Source: Mycolicibacterium setense (GTDB taxonomy: Bacteria > Actinomycetota > Actinomycetes > Mycobacteriales > Mycobacteriaceae). From it: 64,000 nt of DNA. Within the stretch, counting starts at the first letter, position 1; the number at the start of each line of letters is the position of its first letter. The stretch is taken from NCBI RefSeq assembly GCF_000805385.1, contig NZ_JTJW01000006.1, positions 1,319,728 through 1,383,727 on the forward strand, given 5' to 3'. The position numbers and the translations under genes were made by a program. Under the pieces are notes generated by a model that was given only the letters and a program-made list of their open reading frames with translations, was not told where the DNA came from and ran no database searches. Positions 43,079-51,266 of the stretch are shown piece by piece.

Positions 43079-44292
43079 CCACAACCCTGGACGGCTCGGC
43101 GGCCGTCGCCACCCTGCGCACCACCGCCGCGATTCGCGAACGGGCCCAACATCTTCTCCAACGGGCACGGGCCGGCAAGTCCTCCTGGTTCCGCGTCGAT
43201 GACGACGCCCTGGACCAGGCGGCAGTCACCGTCGCCGAAGTGACGCGTAGCCGCTACCCCACACTCGCCATCCCGTACCACAGCCGGTGGCGTCATTTCG
43301 AGGCCGGCGGCGTCGACCGCCGAGCCGAATTGGCCACGCGCACAACAAATAGGGACACTGCAGCCCAGGCTCGCTCGATGATCGACCTGGTGGTGGTGAG
43401 CGTGCTACTGGACGCCGGCGCCGGAACCGCCTGGCATTACCGCGAATCGGGCACCGGTCTCGATCTGAGCCGGTCGGAAGGGCTGGGCGTGGCCAGCTGG
43501 CACGCATTCCGCAACGGATTGTTCTCGAGCGATCCCGGCGATCCACTGCGAGCCGATGCAGCCGCGTTGCGTGCCCTCGACGTCGACAGCCTGGCCGGCG
43601 CCTTTCAGGTGGGCCCTGAGAATCCGTTGGTGGGACTCAACGGTCGGGTCGAGCTGCTACGCCGGCTCGGCACGCAACTGGCCGCCCACCCTGATGTGTT
43701 CGGCCCGCACGGCAGGCCCGGTGGACTGTTCGACACGGTGCCCGGCCCGGCCGTCGCGGCGCACGACCTCCTCTCCTCCCTGCTGCGCACACTCTCCGGC
43801 GTGTGGCTGAGCGACAACGCCATCGATGGCCAACCACTCGGTGACTGCTGGCCGCATGAGGCCGTTGCCGGACCCGGCCTCTCGCGCGGATGGATGCCGT
43901 TTCACAAGTTGTCGCAGTGGCTGACCTATTCACTGCTCGAGCCGTTCGAGTGGGCAGGCGTCGCCGTCACCGACATCGACGCCCTCACCGGGTTGCCCGA
44001 GTACCGCAACGGCGGCCTGTTCCTGGATACCGGCGTCCTGCGGTTGGCCGATCCTGCGCTCGCCGAGCGGGACTGGGCCGTGGGTGACGAGATCGTGGTG
44101 GAGTGGCGAGCATTGACCGTCGCGCTGCTCGACGAACTGGCGCCGCTCATCGTCGGCCATCTCGGGGTACCGCAACTGCCGCTCGCCTGCGTACTGGAGG
44201 GCGGAACCTGGGCGACCGGGCGCACGCTCGCCGCTCGCCTGCGCGGCGGCCGACCTCCGTTGTCCATCGTCAGCGACGGCACGGTCTTCTAG
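43075..44292 (+). CDS. DUF1688 protein (URC4 type), uracil catabolism
   Basis: The 405-residue product matches the DUF1688 family, whose fungal member URC4 is required for uracil breakdown. Visible features are WFRVDDDALDQAAVTVAEVTRSRYP, PYHSRWRHFEAGGVDR, LDAGAGTAWHYRESGTG, RSEGLGVASWHAFRNGLFSS and FHKLSQWLTYSLLEPFEWAG. Its enzymatic step is unproven. The GTG overlaps the URC1 stop by 4 bases, and the Upp gene follows 9 nt later with GGAGGA as its ribosome binding site. Confidence 0.88.
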   Translation: MTTTLDGSAAVATLRTTAAIRERAQHLLQRARAGKSSWFRVDDDALDQAAVTVAEVTRSRYPTLAIPYHSRWRHFEAGGVDRRAELATRTTNRDTAAQARSMIDLVVVSVLLDAGAGTAWHYRESGTGLDLSRSEGLGVASWHAFRNGLFSSDPGDPLRADAAALRALDVDSLAGAFQVGPENPLVGLNGRVELLRRLGTQLAAHPDVFGPHGRPGGLFDTVPGPAVAAHDLLSSLLRTLSGVWLSDNAIDGQPLGDCWPHEAVAGPGLSRGWMPFHKLSQWLTYSLLEPFEWAGVAVTDIDALTGLPEYRNGGLFLDTGVLRLADPALAERDWAVGDEIVVEWRALTVALLDELAPLIVGHLGVPQLPLACVLEGGTWATGRTLAARLRGGRPPLSIVSDGTVF

Positions 44293-44301
44293 GAGGACAC
44301 C

Positions 44302-44931
44302 ATGGGCAACCTGCACGTCATCGACCATCCGCTGGTGCAGCACAAGCTGACCCTGATGCGACAGAAAGACCTGTCCACCAAAGGGTTTCGCCAGCTGCTC
44401 ATCGAGATCTCGATGCTCATGAGCTATGAGGTGCTGCGCGACATCCCCGTGCACGACATCGACATCGAGACGCCACTGGAATCGACCACGGGGGCCGTGA
44501 TCGACGGCAAGAAACTGGTGTTCGTGTCCATCCTGCGCGCAGGCAGCGGCATCCTGGACGGCATGCTCAGTGTGATGCCCAATGCCCGGGTCGGCCACAT
44601 CGGCCTGTACCGCGACCCGAAGACCCGGGTGGCCGTGGAGTACTACTTCAAGCTGCCCAGCGATCTTCAGGAAAGAGACGTGGTGGTCGTGGATCCGATG
44701 CTGGCCACGGGCAATTCGGCCGTCGCGGCCGTCGACCGCATCAAGGAGTTCGGGCCCCGCTCCATCAGATTCGTCTGCCTGCTGACCTGCCCAGAAGGGG
44801 TCGCGGCGATGCACGAGGCGCATCCGGACGTGCCGATCTACGCCGCGGCACTGGACCGGGAACTCGACGAACAGGGCTACATCGTGCCCGGCGTCGGCGA
44901 TGCCGGAGACCGCATCTTCGGAACCAAGTGA
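44302..44931 (+). CDS. upp: Uracil phosphoribosyltransferase Upp
   Basis: The 209-residue product is a standard UPRT: LVFVSILRAGSGILDGMLSV, GHIGLYRDPKTR, the PRPP-binding loop VVDPMLATGNSAVAAVD (about residues 130-146) and the C-terminal VPGVGDAGDRIFGTK. It makes UMP from uracil and PRPP, the first step of the URC pathway (URC6 role) and of salvage. AGGAGGACACC before the ATG gives strong translation. Its stop overlaps the CPBP gene start by 4 bases. Confidence 0.95.
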   Translation: MGNLHVIDHPLVQHKLTLMRQKDLSTKGFRQLLIEISMLMSYEVLRDIPVHDIDIETPLESTTGAVIDGKKLVFVSILRAGSGILDGMLSVMPNARVGHIGLYRDPKTRVAVEYYFKLPSDLQERDVVVVDPMLATGNSAVAAVDRIKEFGPRSIRFVCLLTCPEGVAAMHEAHPDVPIYAAALDRELDEQGYIVPGVGDAGDRIFGTK

Positions 44932-45614
44932 CCACACACCGTTGGGGCCTGGGCGCCTTCCTGATCGTCGAGGCTGTCTACCTGCTCACCTCCGCGGCGT
45001 TCGGCGTGTTCGCCCCCGCCGGTCCACCGCCGGCCTGGTTGATCACACTGGCCATCGGCGCGCCGACACTGGTGGCCGCGGCACTGGCCATCGCGATCGC
45101 GACGTGGCGAGGCAACGGGCCCCGCATCGACTTTCGGTGGCAATGGTCCTGGCGCGCTATCGGTATCGGGTTGGCCTTCGGCATCGGCGGACTCTTCGTC
45201 ACCCTGCCCGCGGCGTTGCTCTACCAGTCGATCGTCGGACCGGACGCGACGTCAGCCGTGGGAGGCGTCTACGAGGGCGTACGAACCGTCTGGCCCGTCG
45301 CGGTGACCGTGTTGCTCCTGGTGGCGGTCATCGCACCGATCTGCGAAGAGGTGGTCTACCGCGGACTGCTCTGGGGTGCGCTCGAACAACGCTGGGGCCG
45401 GATCACCGCGGTGACGGTGTCCACCCTCGTGTTCGCCCTGGCCCACCTGGAACCTCAGCGCGCCCCGTTGCTCCTGGTGGTCGCAATCCCAATTGCGATG
45501 GCCCGCTTGTATTCCGACAGCTTGTGGGGTGGCATCATCGCGCACCAGGTGACCAACCTGCTGCCGGGAGTCGTGATGATGTTCAGCCTGCTGGGGATGA
45601 TGCCCACCGGCTGA
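44928..45614 (+). CDS. CPBP/CAAX-type intramembrane protease
   Basis: The 228-residue membrane protein contains the Abi/CPBP motifs: E140-E141-x-x-x-R145 in PICEEVVYRGLLWG, H173 in FALAHLEPQ and HQVTN with H206. About six membrane spans are predicted. These are glutamic-protease-like enzymes or enzyme relatives, in bacteria often of unknown function. It ends the URC operon, with a GTGA overlap of upp. Whether it works with uracil catabolism or merely shares the transcript is unknown. Confidence 0.87.
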   Translation: MTTHRWGLGAFLIVEAVYLLTSAAFGVFAPAGPPPAWLITLAIGAPTLVAAALAIAIATWRGNGPRIDFRWQWSWRAIGIGLAFGIGGLFVTLPAALLYQSIVGPDATSAVGGVYEGVRTVWPVAVTVLLLVAVIAPICEEVVYRGLLWGALEQRWGRITAVTVSTLVFALAHLEPQRAPLLLVVAIPIAMARLYSDSLWGGIIAHQVTNLLPGVVMMFSLLGMMPTG

Positions 45615-45633
45615 GGGCGTGTACTCCGCCTGC

Positions 45634-46416
45634 CTACCGCTTGCGGTCGCGCACCTTGTACGTCGAGGGCCACGACATACGGGATTCGTCGCCCACCAAG
45701 GGAGTTCCGGACCCGCCGACCCGGACGTCGTAGGCTTCCTGCCCGGCGCCGACCTCACGGTTGGCATGCTCCTGAGCCAGGTAGTAGAGCTGGTCGATCT
45801 CGGCCTCGGAGAACGCCACGAACGTCGTCTTGCGCACGATGTCGTTCATGCCCGCCGTCATCCGGTCGGGCAGGACACGTGAAGCCATCGAGGCCAGGCC
45901 CAACAGGGCGAACGGGATGACCCAGTAGAAGACGAACGACAGCGGCGTCTTGGTGTCCAGGATCGTGGCATCACCCTGCACGATGGGCGGGATGGCCGCG
46001 GAGATGGTCATCCCGGCGAAGGCGCCCACCCAGATCCAGGTCAGGATCTTGACGATCCGTTGGAACAGATCGCTTTCCACGACTCCCGGCGGCTGACCCG
46101 CCGACGCGAATTCCAGCACGAACGGCTTGCCGATCAACAGGCCGATCAGCGCGACCAGGAAGATACCCACCGTGCTCAGCGGCTGTATCCAGCGCTCCAT
46201 CACGTCCTGGCTCAGCACCACGGTCAGGATCGTCAGCACGATGAAGGTCGCGAGTGCGCCGACTTCCAGGGTGCGTCCCGGTGCGCCGGAGATCCGGCTG
46301 ATCACAAACGTCGCGATGGCCGCCACGAGAGCCACCAGCACGGCGACCAGGAACGGCACATTTCCGACGAGTACCCAGTAGATGATCCACGGCGCGAAGC
46401 CAAACAGGATGCCCAC
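45634..46416 (-). CDS. Polytopic membrane protein of unknown function
   Basis: The 260-residue product has about six predicted spans (GFAPWIIYWVLVGNVPFLVA, LVALVAAIATFVIS and LATFIVLTILTVVL among the first), and a cytoplasmic C-terminus with DIVRKTTFVAFSEAEIDQLYYLAQEHA. No catalytic motif is recognised. TAGACT on the minus strand (46424-46429) lies 7 nt before the GTG, the leaderless pattern. It is adjacent to the M48 gene on the same strand, but 54 nt apart. Confidence 0.72.
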   Translation of the reverse strand: MGILFGFAPWIIYWVLVGNVPFLVAVLVALVAAIATFVISRISGAPGRTLEVGALATFIVLTILTVVLSQDVMERWIQPLSTVGIFLVALIGLLIGKPFVLEFASAGQPPGVVESDLFQRIVKILTWIWVGAFAGMTISAAIPPIVQGDATILDTKTPLSFVFYWVIPFALLGLASMASRVLPDRMTAGMNDIVRKTTFVAFSEAEIDQLYYLAQEHANREVGAGQEAYDVRVGGSGTPLVGDESRMSWPSTYKVRDRKR

Positions 46417-46470
46417 GAGCGCCAGTCTATGGGCTTACCGTTGCTCCGACGGCAACCACCCGGCCGGGCG

Positions 46471-47529
46471 CTACTCTTCGCCCGGCCTGTTGGCGCGGCG
46501 CCACTCGGAGATCTTGCGGCCCATCGCGTCGGCAGCACTCGTCGCTGCCTGCCCGACGCCGTCGACCACCCCACCCAAACCATCCCGGATGCCTCGGATC
46601 AACGGGTCGTCGGATTGATCGAATCCGTCTTTGTAATGGCGGGCCGCCGCGCTGACATCCTCGGCCCAGCTCGCCGTGTCATCGTCGGACCGCAGCGGAT
46701 AGTCACCCGCCATGATGGCCCCATATCCGCCGGTATCGACCCACTTGGTCAAAGCGGCCGCCCGCAGCACCGAGAAGGGATGCGTGCGCAACTCCAGGTT
46801 GAGCAGTTTGAGCAACCCATCGCGCATGTCCCCGGTGGCGTCATAGTCCCGCGCCTGGGCCAGGAACGCCTGCGTGTCGAGCTTCTCGAGGTGACTGCCC
46901 GCCGCCAGCTTCAGCTCGACCCGGATGGCGGTATCGAAATCCTGGCCGCACAACAGGCCCGCGCGGTCCCCGGAGAGCTCGGATTTGCGTTGCCATTCCT
47001 GCAGGGCCGCGACGATCGCGCGCAGAGCCCAGCCGCCGATCGGGATGAAGCCGAACGAGGCGCCCAGGCGCAGCAGATGATTGAGCATCGTGCGGTAGAC
47101 GGCATGGCCGCTGAGTGCATGGCCGAGCTCATGGCCGATGATGAACCGCATCTCGTCGTGTGTCATCAGGTCGTACAAGCCGGAGGTGATCACGATGAAC
47201 GGATCGTCCATTCCGATGCAGTACGCATTGGCTTCCGGCGACTGGATGACGAACATCTCCGGACGCACCGGAGCGTCGAGCACCTGGACGCACTCCTCGA
47301 GCAGCGCATCGAGGTCGGCGAACTGCCGCGGACCCACCCGTGCCGAACTGGCCAGATACAGCAACCGGTGCTTGCGTTCGCGCAACATCCCCGACAGCAC
47401 CTTGAGGATCTGATCGAACCCCTTGAGCCGACGCAACGCGGTCAGCGCGGTCCGGTCGGCCGGGTGCTCCCAGGCCCGCGAACTGATGTCGGGAAACACG
47501 GTTCGCGTGATCGCGGGGGTCTGTTCCAT
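46471..47529 (-). CDS. M48-family zinc metallopeptidase
   Basis: The 352-residue product has the zinc motif HELGH at 133-137 (FIIGHELGHALSGHA), with third ligand Glu184 and a helper Asp188 in SELSGDRAG. Preceding PEMFVIQSPEANAYCIGMDDPFIVITSG is also typical of M48 peptidases (HtpX/Ste24/loiP-like). No signal peptide or clear transmembrane helix is seen apart from a moderately hydrophobic segment (GASFGFIPIGGWALRAIV, about 156-173). The substrate is unknown. The C-terminus is predicted to be helical (GLGGVVDGVGQAATSAADAM). Confidence 0.88.
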   Translation of the reverse strand: MEQTPAITRTVFPDISSRAWEHPADRTALTALRRLKGFDQILKVLSGMLRERKHRLLYLASSARVGPRQFADLDALLEECVQVLDAPVRPEMFVIQSPEANAYCIGMDDPFIVITSGLYDLMTHDEMRFIIGHELGHALSGHAVYRTMLNHLLRLGASFGFIPIGGWALRAIVAALQEWQRKSELSGDRAGLLCGQDFDTAIRVELKLAAGSHLEKLDTQAFLAQARDYDATGDMRDGLLKLLNLELRTHPFSVLRAAALTKWVDTGGYGAIMAGDYPLRSDDDTASWAEDVSAAARHYKDGFDQSDDPLIRGIRDGLGGVVDGVGQAATSAADAMGRKISEWRRANRPGEE

Positions 47530-47609
47530 CGGTTGTGTGCGCCCTTCGTCGTCGACGGCTCACAGCCTACGGAGGGTTGCGCTACCTCAGACTCACCAAA
47601 TTTCGGGTG

Positions 47610-48227
47610 TCAGGCGATGATGCGGACCAGGTACGGAGTCATGCCCTGGGTCCGCACGGGCGTCACGGCGACCGCCGGCTCAGTGCCCTGGATCATCTGG
47701 TTGTTGCCGAGGTACATCGCCACGCTCTGGGTGCCCTCGGGCCCGTAGAAGATCAGGTCGCCGGGCAGTGCCTGCGACGGCAACACCTTCTGCCCCACCT
47801 TGTACTGCTCGCCCGAGGATCGCGGCATCTTCACACCGGCCCCGGCGAAGGCGTACACGATCAAGCCGGAGGCGTCGAATCCGACCACGTTCGAGGACGG
47901 ATCGGGAACCAGGCCGACGCCCGGAGACACCATCGGAGCGGTTACCGCCGGGGTGGAGAGGCCAGGTGTCAAACCGCCCCCGATGGCAGGCGGGGTGACC
48001 GGCGTCAGACCCGGGGCGGGCAGCGTGCGCGCGACGCCACGGGTGGGTCCGTTGACGTCGCCGCCCCCGTAGCTGAAAGGCACACCGCGCTGCGACATGG
48101 CGCGGGCGATCACGAGATCGACATAACGCTGGTTGCCGGTGGGGCGTTCGATCGGTGCGGCGCCGGCCAGTCCGGGAGCCGCTACCAGAAATGCCAGACC
48201 GAGCAGAAGGGCAAAGGTACGTCTCAT
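47610..48227 (-). CDS. ripD: RipD-type catalytically inactive NlpC/P60 protein
   Basis: The 205-residue product has a signal peptide (MRRTFALLLGLAFLVAAPGL, AGAA) and an NlpC/P60 fold, but its catalytic residues are replaced: VGFDASGLIVYAF has Ala119 where active enzymes have Cys, and QSVAMYLGNNQMI has Ser168 where they have His. The same substitutions are known in mycobacterial RipD (Rv1566c), a non-catalytic peptidoglycan-binding protein. Between the fold's first part and the core is a Pro/Gly-rich insert (residues 70-110). The ATG has a GAGAGAG ribosome binding site. Confidence 0.92.
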   Translation of the reverse strand: MRRTFALLLGLAFLVAAPGLAGAAPIERPTGNQRYVDLVIARAMSQRGVPFSYGGGDVNGPTRGVARTLPAPGLTPVTPPAIGGGLTPGLSTPAVTAPMVSPGVGLVPDPSSNVVGFDASGLIVYAFAGAGVKMPRSSGEQYKVGQKVLPSQALPGDLIFYGPEGTQSVAMYLGNNQMIQGTEPAVAVTPVRTQGMTPYLVRIIA

Positions 48228-48573
48228 CGAACATCAACTCTCTCGACCACCGGACGACGACATCGACTGCGGGTCGTCGTCAGTCGAGTCAACCATTTGT
48301 ACCGCGCACCGCGCGTTTTGCCCAATCCGTATGGGGCACAAGCACGATCAGATGCAGTACCGTGACCGAACGGTTACCGCTCAAGCGGTTGTCACTGCCA
48401 GCGGAGTCGCCGGCCACAGCGGCGCGGGCACCGCTGATCCGGGATGACGATCTGCGCCACGGCAAATCATTCGTGAAGGAGCCGCTCAAAGCGCGCCGCC
48501 ACGAAAATCGTTGCGACAGACTGCTTGCGGAGGTGGCGCCCAACATTTGCGGGCGACCTGCCACCATGGTGGC
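48228..48573. other. Intergenic region with palindromes between ripD and tenA
   Basis: About 345 bases separate the divergent ripD and tenA starts. The palindromes at 48362-48389 are listed separately. A 7-bp inverted repeat CGACGAC...GTCGTCG spans 48253-48279. No THI-box (thiamine riboswitch) conserved core was found upstream of tenA. Confidence 0.5.
48362..48389. promoter_or_regulatory. Two adjoining palindromes between ripD and tenA
   Basis: GTGACCG-AA-CGGTTAC (48362-48377) is a near-perfect palindrome with one mismatch, and ACCGCT-CA-AGCGGT (48376-48389) is a perfect 14-bp palindrome that touches it. They could be operator sites for a TetR-type or other dimeric regulator of either divergent gene. 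Confidence 0.4.
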
Positions 48574-49257
48574 ATGCGTCCCGATGCGAAACCGCAATCC
48601 TGGTCGACCCAGCTGTGGGAGACCATCGAACCGACATTCGCCGCGATCCTGGCGCACCCGTTCCTGACCGGCCTCACCGACGGCGGCCTGGACGACGGCG
48701 CATTCGCGCAGTACGTGGCACAGGACGTGCACTACTTGCGGGACTACGCCCGCGCGTTGACGATCGTGGCCGCCAGGGCGCCCACCCTGGCCGACACCGC
48801 GATGTTCAGCCGGCACGCCGCCGAGGTTTTCGATGTCGAACTCGGGCTCCACAACGAACTGCTCCCCGAACTGGGGCTGGATGCGGCTGCACTGGACGCG
48901 ACGCCGGTAACCCCGACCACCCGCGCCTACACGAGTTATCTGCTGGCCACCGCCTATGGCGGCGGATTCGCCGAGGGACTGGCGGCGGTGCTGCCCTGTT
49001 ACTGGATCTATGCCCGGGTCGGGGCGACGCTGCTGGAGCGCGGTTCGCCCGATCGGCGCTACCAGCGGTGGATCGACAGCTACGGAGGCGAGGAATACGC
49101 GGACACCGTCGCCGAGGTGCTCGATCTCACGGATCGGCTCGGACCGACACTGAGCGGGGCGGAAGCGGCCGCCGCTCAAGCTCATTTCGCGGTCACAGCG
49201 AAATACGAGTGGATGTTCTTCGACGCGGCCTATCGCCGCGAGCAGTGGCCGGTCTGA
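48574..49257 (+). CDS. tenA: TenA-family aminopyrimidine aminohydrolase
   Basis: The 227-residue product is all-helical with the TenA signatures: AQYVAQDVHYLRDYARAL (Asp51), AEVFDVELGLHNELL (Glu motif), and the active-site Cys142 in AAVLPCYWIYARVG, followed by YQRWIDSYGGEEY and KYEWMFFDAAYRRE. TenA salvages the thiamine pyrimidine HMP from degraded thiamine. Cys142 marks the TenA_C-type, in which the Cys is the nucleophile. The ATG at 48574 gives normal length. No thiamine riboswitch was seen upstream. Confidence 0.87.
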   Translation: MRPDAKPQSWSTQLWETIEPTFAAILAHPFLTGLTDGGLDDGAFAQYVAQDVHYLRDYARALTIVAARAPTLADTAMFSRHAAEVFDVELGLHNELLPELGLDAAALDATPVTPTTRAYTSYLLATAYGGGFAEGLAAVLPCYWIYARVGATLLERGSPDRRYQRWIDSYGGEEYADTVAEVLDLTDRLGPTLSGAEAAAAQAHFAVTAKYEWMFFDAAYRREQWPV

Positions 49258-49276
49258 TCGCCGGCACTGGTTGCGC

Positions 49277-49315
49277 TCGGTCCCTCACCGACGCGTCGCG
49301 CCGGTGAGGGACCGA
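49277..49315. terminator. Strong bidirectional terminator between tenA and tpx
   Basis: TCGGTCCCTCACCG (49277-49290) and CGGTGAGGGACCGA (49302-49315) form a perfect 14-bp stem with an 11-nt loop. It lies between the plus-strand tenA stop at 49257 and the minus-strand tpx stop at 49321. It has no strong U-run, as is usual for mycobacterial terminators. Confidence 0.85.
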
Positions 49316-49320
49316 AGCGA

Positions 49321-49815
49321 CTACTTGAGGGCGGCCAGCGCCGCGTCGTAGTTCGGTTCCTGGACGATCTCCGGCACCAACTCGGTGTAGGCCACCTTGC
49401 CGTCGGCGCCGACCACGACGACGGCACGCCCGAGCAGGCCGGCCATCGGGCCGTCGGCGAGTGTGATCCCGTAGTCCTCACCGAAGCTGTCCCGGAACGC
49501 CGACGCGGTGGTGACGTTCTCGATGCCCTCGGCACCGCAGAACCGCGCCTGCGCGAACGGCAGGTCCTTCGACACACACAACACCGTCGCGCCGCTTGCG
49601 GCTGCACGCTCGTTGAAGGCGCGCACACTGGCCGCGCAGATCCCGGTGTCGATCGACGGGAAGATGTTCAGCAGCACGGCCTTGCCGTTGTACTGCTCGC
49701 TTGTGACCGCGCCGAGATCAGTGCCGGTGAGCGAGAAGCTGGGGGCCGCGCTACCGACTGCGGGCAGGTTACCGACCGTGTTGATGGGGTTTCCCTTGAG
49801 GGTTATCTGTGCCAT
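49321..49815 (-). CDS. tpx: Thiol peroxidase Tpx (2-Cys peroxiredoxin)
   Basis: The 164-residue product is an atypical 2-Cys peroxiredoxin: Cys60 in SIDTGICAASVRAF is the peroxidatic cysteine and Cys93 in ARFCGAEG the resolving cysteine, with Cys80 as in mycobacterial Tpx (Rv1932). It reduces hydroperoxides with thioredoxin. A 7-bp inverted repeat CTGTGCC-ATAG-GGCACAG (49807-49824) straddles its start codon. CAGACT lies 7 nt upstream of the ATG, a near-match to the leaderless -10 pattern. There is no ribosome binding site. Confidence 0.95.
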   Translation of the reverse strand: MAQITLKGNPINTVGNLPAVGSAAPSFSLTGTDLGAVTSEQYNGKAVLLNIFPSIDTGICAASVRAFNERAAASGATVLCVSKDLPFAQARFCGAEGIENVTTASAFRDSFGEDYGITLADGPMAGLLGRAVVVVGADGKVAYTELVPEIVQEPNYDAALAALK

Positions 49816-49867
49816 AGGGCACAGTCTGTCAAAACCGGATGCCTCGCGGACCGCCCGGGGTGCGACG

Positions 49868-50770
49868 ATGGTCGCGATGATCGATCTGCCCGAGGGCGTG
49901 CGTGCGATGGGCGCGCGAGGGCCGGAGTGGCAATCGTGGGTCGACGGCCTGCCCAGACTGATCCGGACCCAGTTCGACGAATGGGACCTGCACGCCGACG
50001 GGCCCGCCGATTACGGCTATTGCTCGATCGTGTTGCCGGTGCGGACCGGCGACGGTGTACCCGCCGTCCTCAAGTCCGCATTTCCCGATGACGAGTCAGA
50101 ACACGAGCACCTGGCGCTGCGCCGGTGGGCAGGTGCCGGTGCGGTCCGGTTGCTGAGCGCCGACCCGCACCGCCGGATGATGTTGCTGGAACGGCTACAC
50201 AAGCGAAACCTCAACGAGCTCTGGGATATTGAGGCATGCGAGATCGTCGCGCAGCTGTACCGCCGAATTCATGTGCCTGCGCTGCCGCAACTGCGGTCGC
50301 TGGCCGATCACACCGCCCGGTCGACCGCTGATCTGAAGCGACTCCCCCGCAACGCGCCGGTGCCACGTCGGCTGGTGGAGCAGGCGATCACCCTGGGCGA
50401 CGATCTGGCCGCCGACCCGGCGGTCACCGGCACCCTGATCCACGGGGACCTGCATTACGAAAATGTGCTCGCCGCCGACCGCGAGCCTTGGCTGGTGATC
50501 GATCCCAAGCCGATGGACGGGGACCCGCATTACGAGGTCGCGCCGATGCTGTGGAACCGCTGGGACGAGCTTGCCGGCTATGTTCGCGACGGCGTCCGGC
50601 GCCGGCTGTCGGCTCTGGTCGATGCCGCCGGGCTGGATACCGATCGCGCCCGAGCCTGGGTCATCGTCCGCATGATGCACAACGCGATGTGGGAGCTGAC
50701 GGAGACGCCAGAACCCGACGCGGACTGGTTGACCACGTGTGTGGCGATCGCCAAGGCCGTGCAGGACTGA
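49868..50770 (+). CDS. Aminoglycoside/hydroxyurea phosphotransferase-like kinase
   Basis: The 300-residue product is an APH-fold kinase. GTLIHGDLHYENVL carries the catalytic loop H-G-D-L-H-x-x-N, followed by WLVIDPKPMDGDPHYEVAP with the metal-binding Asp, and a phosphate-clamp-like CSIVLPVRTGDGVPAVLKSAF in the N-lobe with the conserved Lys. It resembles streptomycin 6-phosphotransferase and hydroxyurea phosphotransferase types of actinobacteria, but the natural substrate cannot be stated. Two ATGs (49868 and 49877) are possible. The upstream one has GGGGTG. It is divergent from tpx across 52 nt. Confidence 0.82.
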   Translation: MVAMIDLPEGVRAMGARGPEWQSWVDGLPRLIRTQFDEWDLHADGPADYGYCSIVLPVRTGDGVPAVLKSAFPDDESEHEHLALRRWAGAGAVRLLSADPHRRMMLLERLHKRNLNELWDIEACEIVAQLYRRIHVPALPQLRSLADHTARSTADLKRLPRNAPVPRRLVEQAITLGDDLAADPAVTGTLIHGDLHYENVLAADREPWLVIDPKPMDGDPHYEVAPMLWNRWDELAGYVRDGVRRRLSALVDAAGLDTDRARAWVIVRMMHNAMWELTETPEPDADWLTTCVAIAKAVQD

Positions 50771-50782
50771 GTTTCAGCGAGC

Positions 50783-51106
50783 TCAGATCACCTTGTAGGT
50801 GAGGTCGTACTGGGCGCGAGCGCCGCGGAACTGCTGGGTGAGCTCTCCGCGCCCCAGGTCGTCGGAACAGATGAGTATCGAGCCGACATCCTCCATCTCG
50901 TCGGTACGCACATCCACCTCCCTCAACACGATCTCGAGCTTGCCGTCAAACGGCAGCAGCCGGTCCAGATCCACCACATCCCCCTGGCACATCGACACCG
51001 CCTTGAACTGGAACCCATCCGCTCTGCTGATACTGAGCTCGTCGGTTCCACCAGAGTCCTGGGTCTTGACGGCCCGGAGTTCCGACAGCTTGGCGAACAA
51101 CGACAT
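50783..51106 (-). CDS. Small cytoplasmic protein of unknown function
   Basis: The 107-residue product has no signal or membrane segment. It begins MSLFAKLSELRAVKTQDSGG and is predicted to be mostly beta strands (DELSISRADGFQFKAVSMCQ, GKLEIVLREVDVRTDEME, GSILICSDDLGRGELTQQF), with one cysteine near the middle and one in ILICSD. No domain is recognised. The ATG is supported by GGAGG upstream. It is convergent with the phosphotransferase gene. Confidence 0.65.
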   Translation of the reverse strand: MSLFAKLSELRAVKTQDSGGTDELSISRADGFQFKAVSMCQGDVVDLDRLLPFDGKLEIVLREVDVRTDEMEDVGSILICSDDLGRGELTQQFRGARAQYDLTYKVI

Positions 51107-51266
51107 GGCATCCTCCGTTGGATCTTCCCGCCAGCGGTAGCTGACCACGTCGATTCTCGAGTCGCCGGTGGCTCGCGCACATGCGTAGTGCGCTACTTGA
51201 ATCTCGTGGGCAGCACGTGCCGGGCCGCTGCAGGCAGTGCCTGGCCGGAAATCACATCAGCGCAGT

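Noticed and set aside
48420..48460. A possible thiamine (THI-box) riboswitch before tenA
   Set aside because: The piece around CTGATCCGGG resembles the end of a THI-box, but the conserved CUGAGA and flanking core are absent, and the resemblance seems to be chance.
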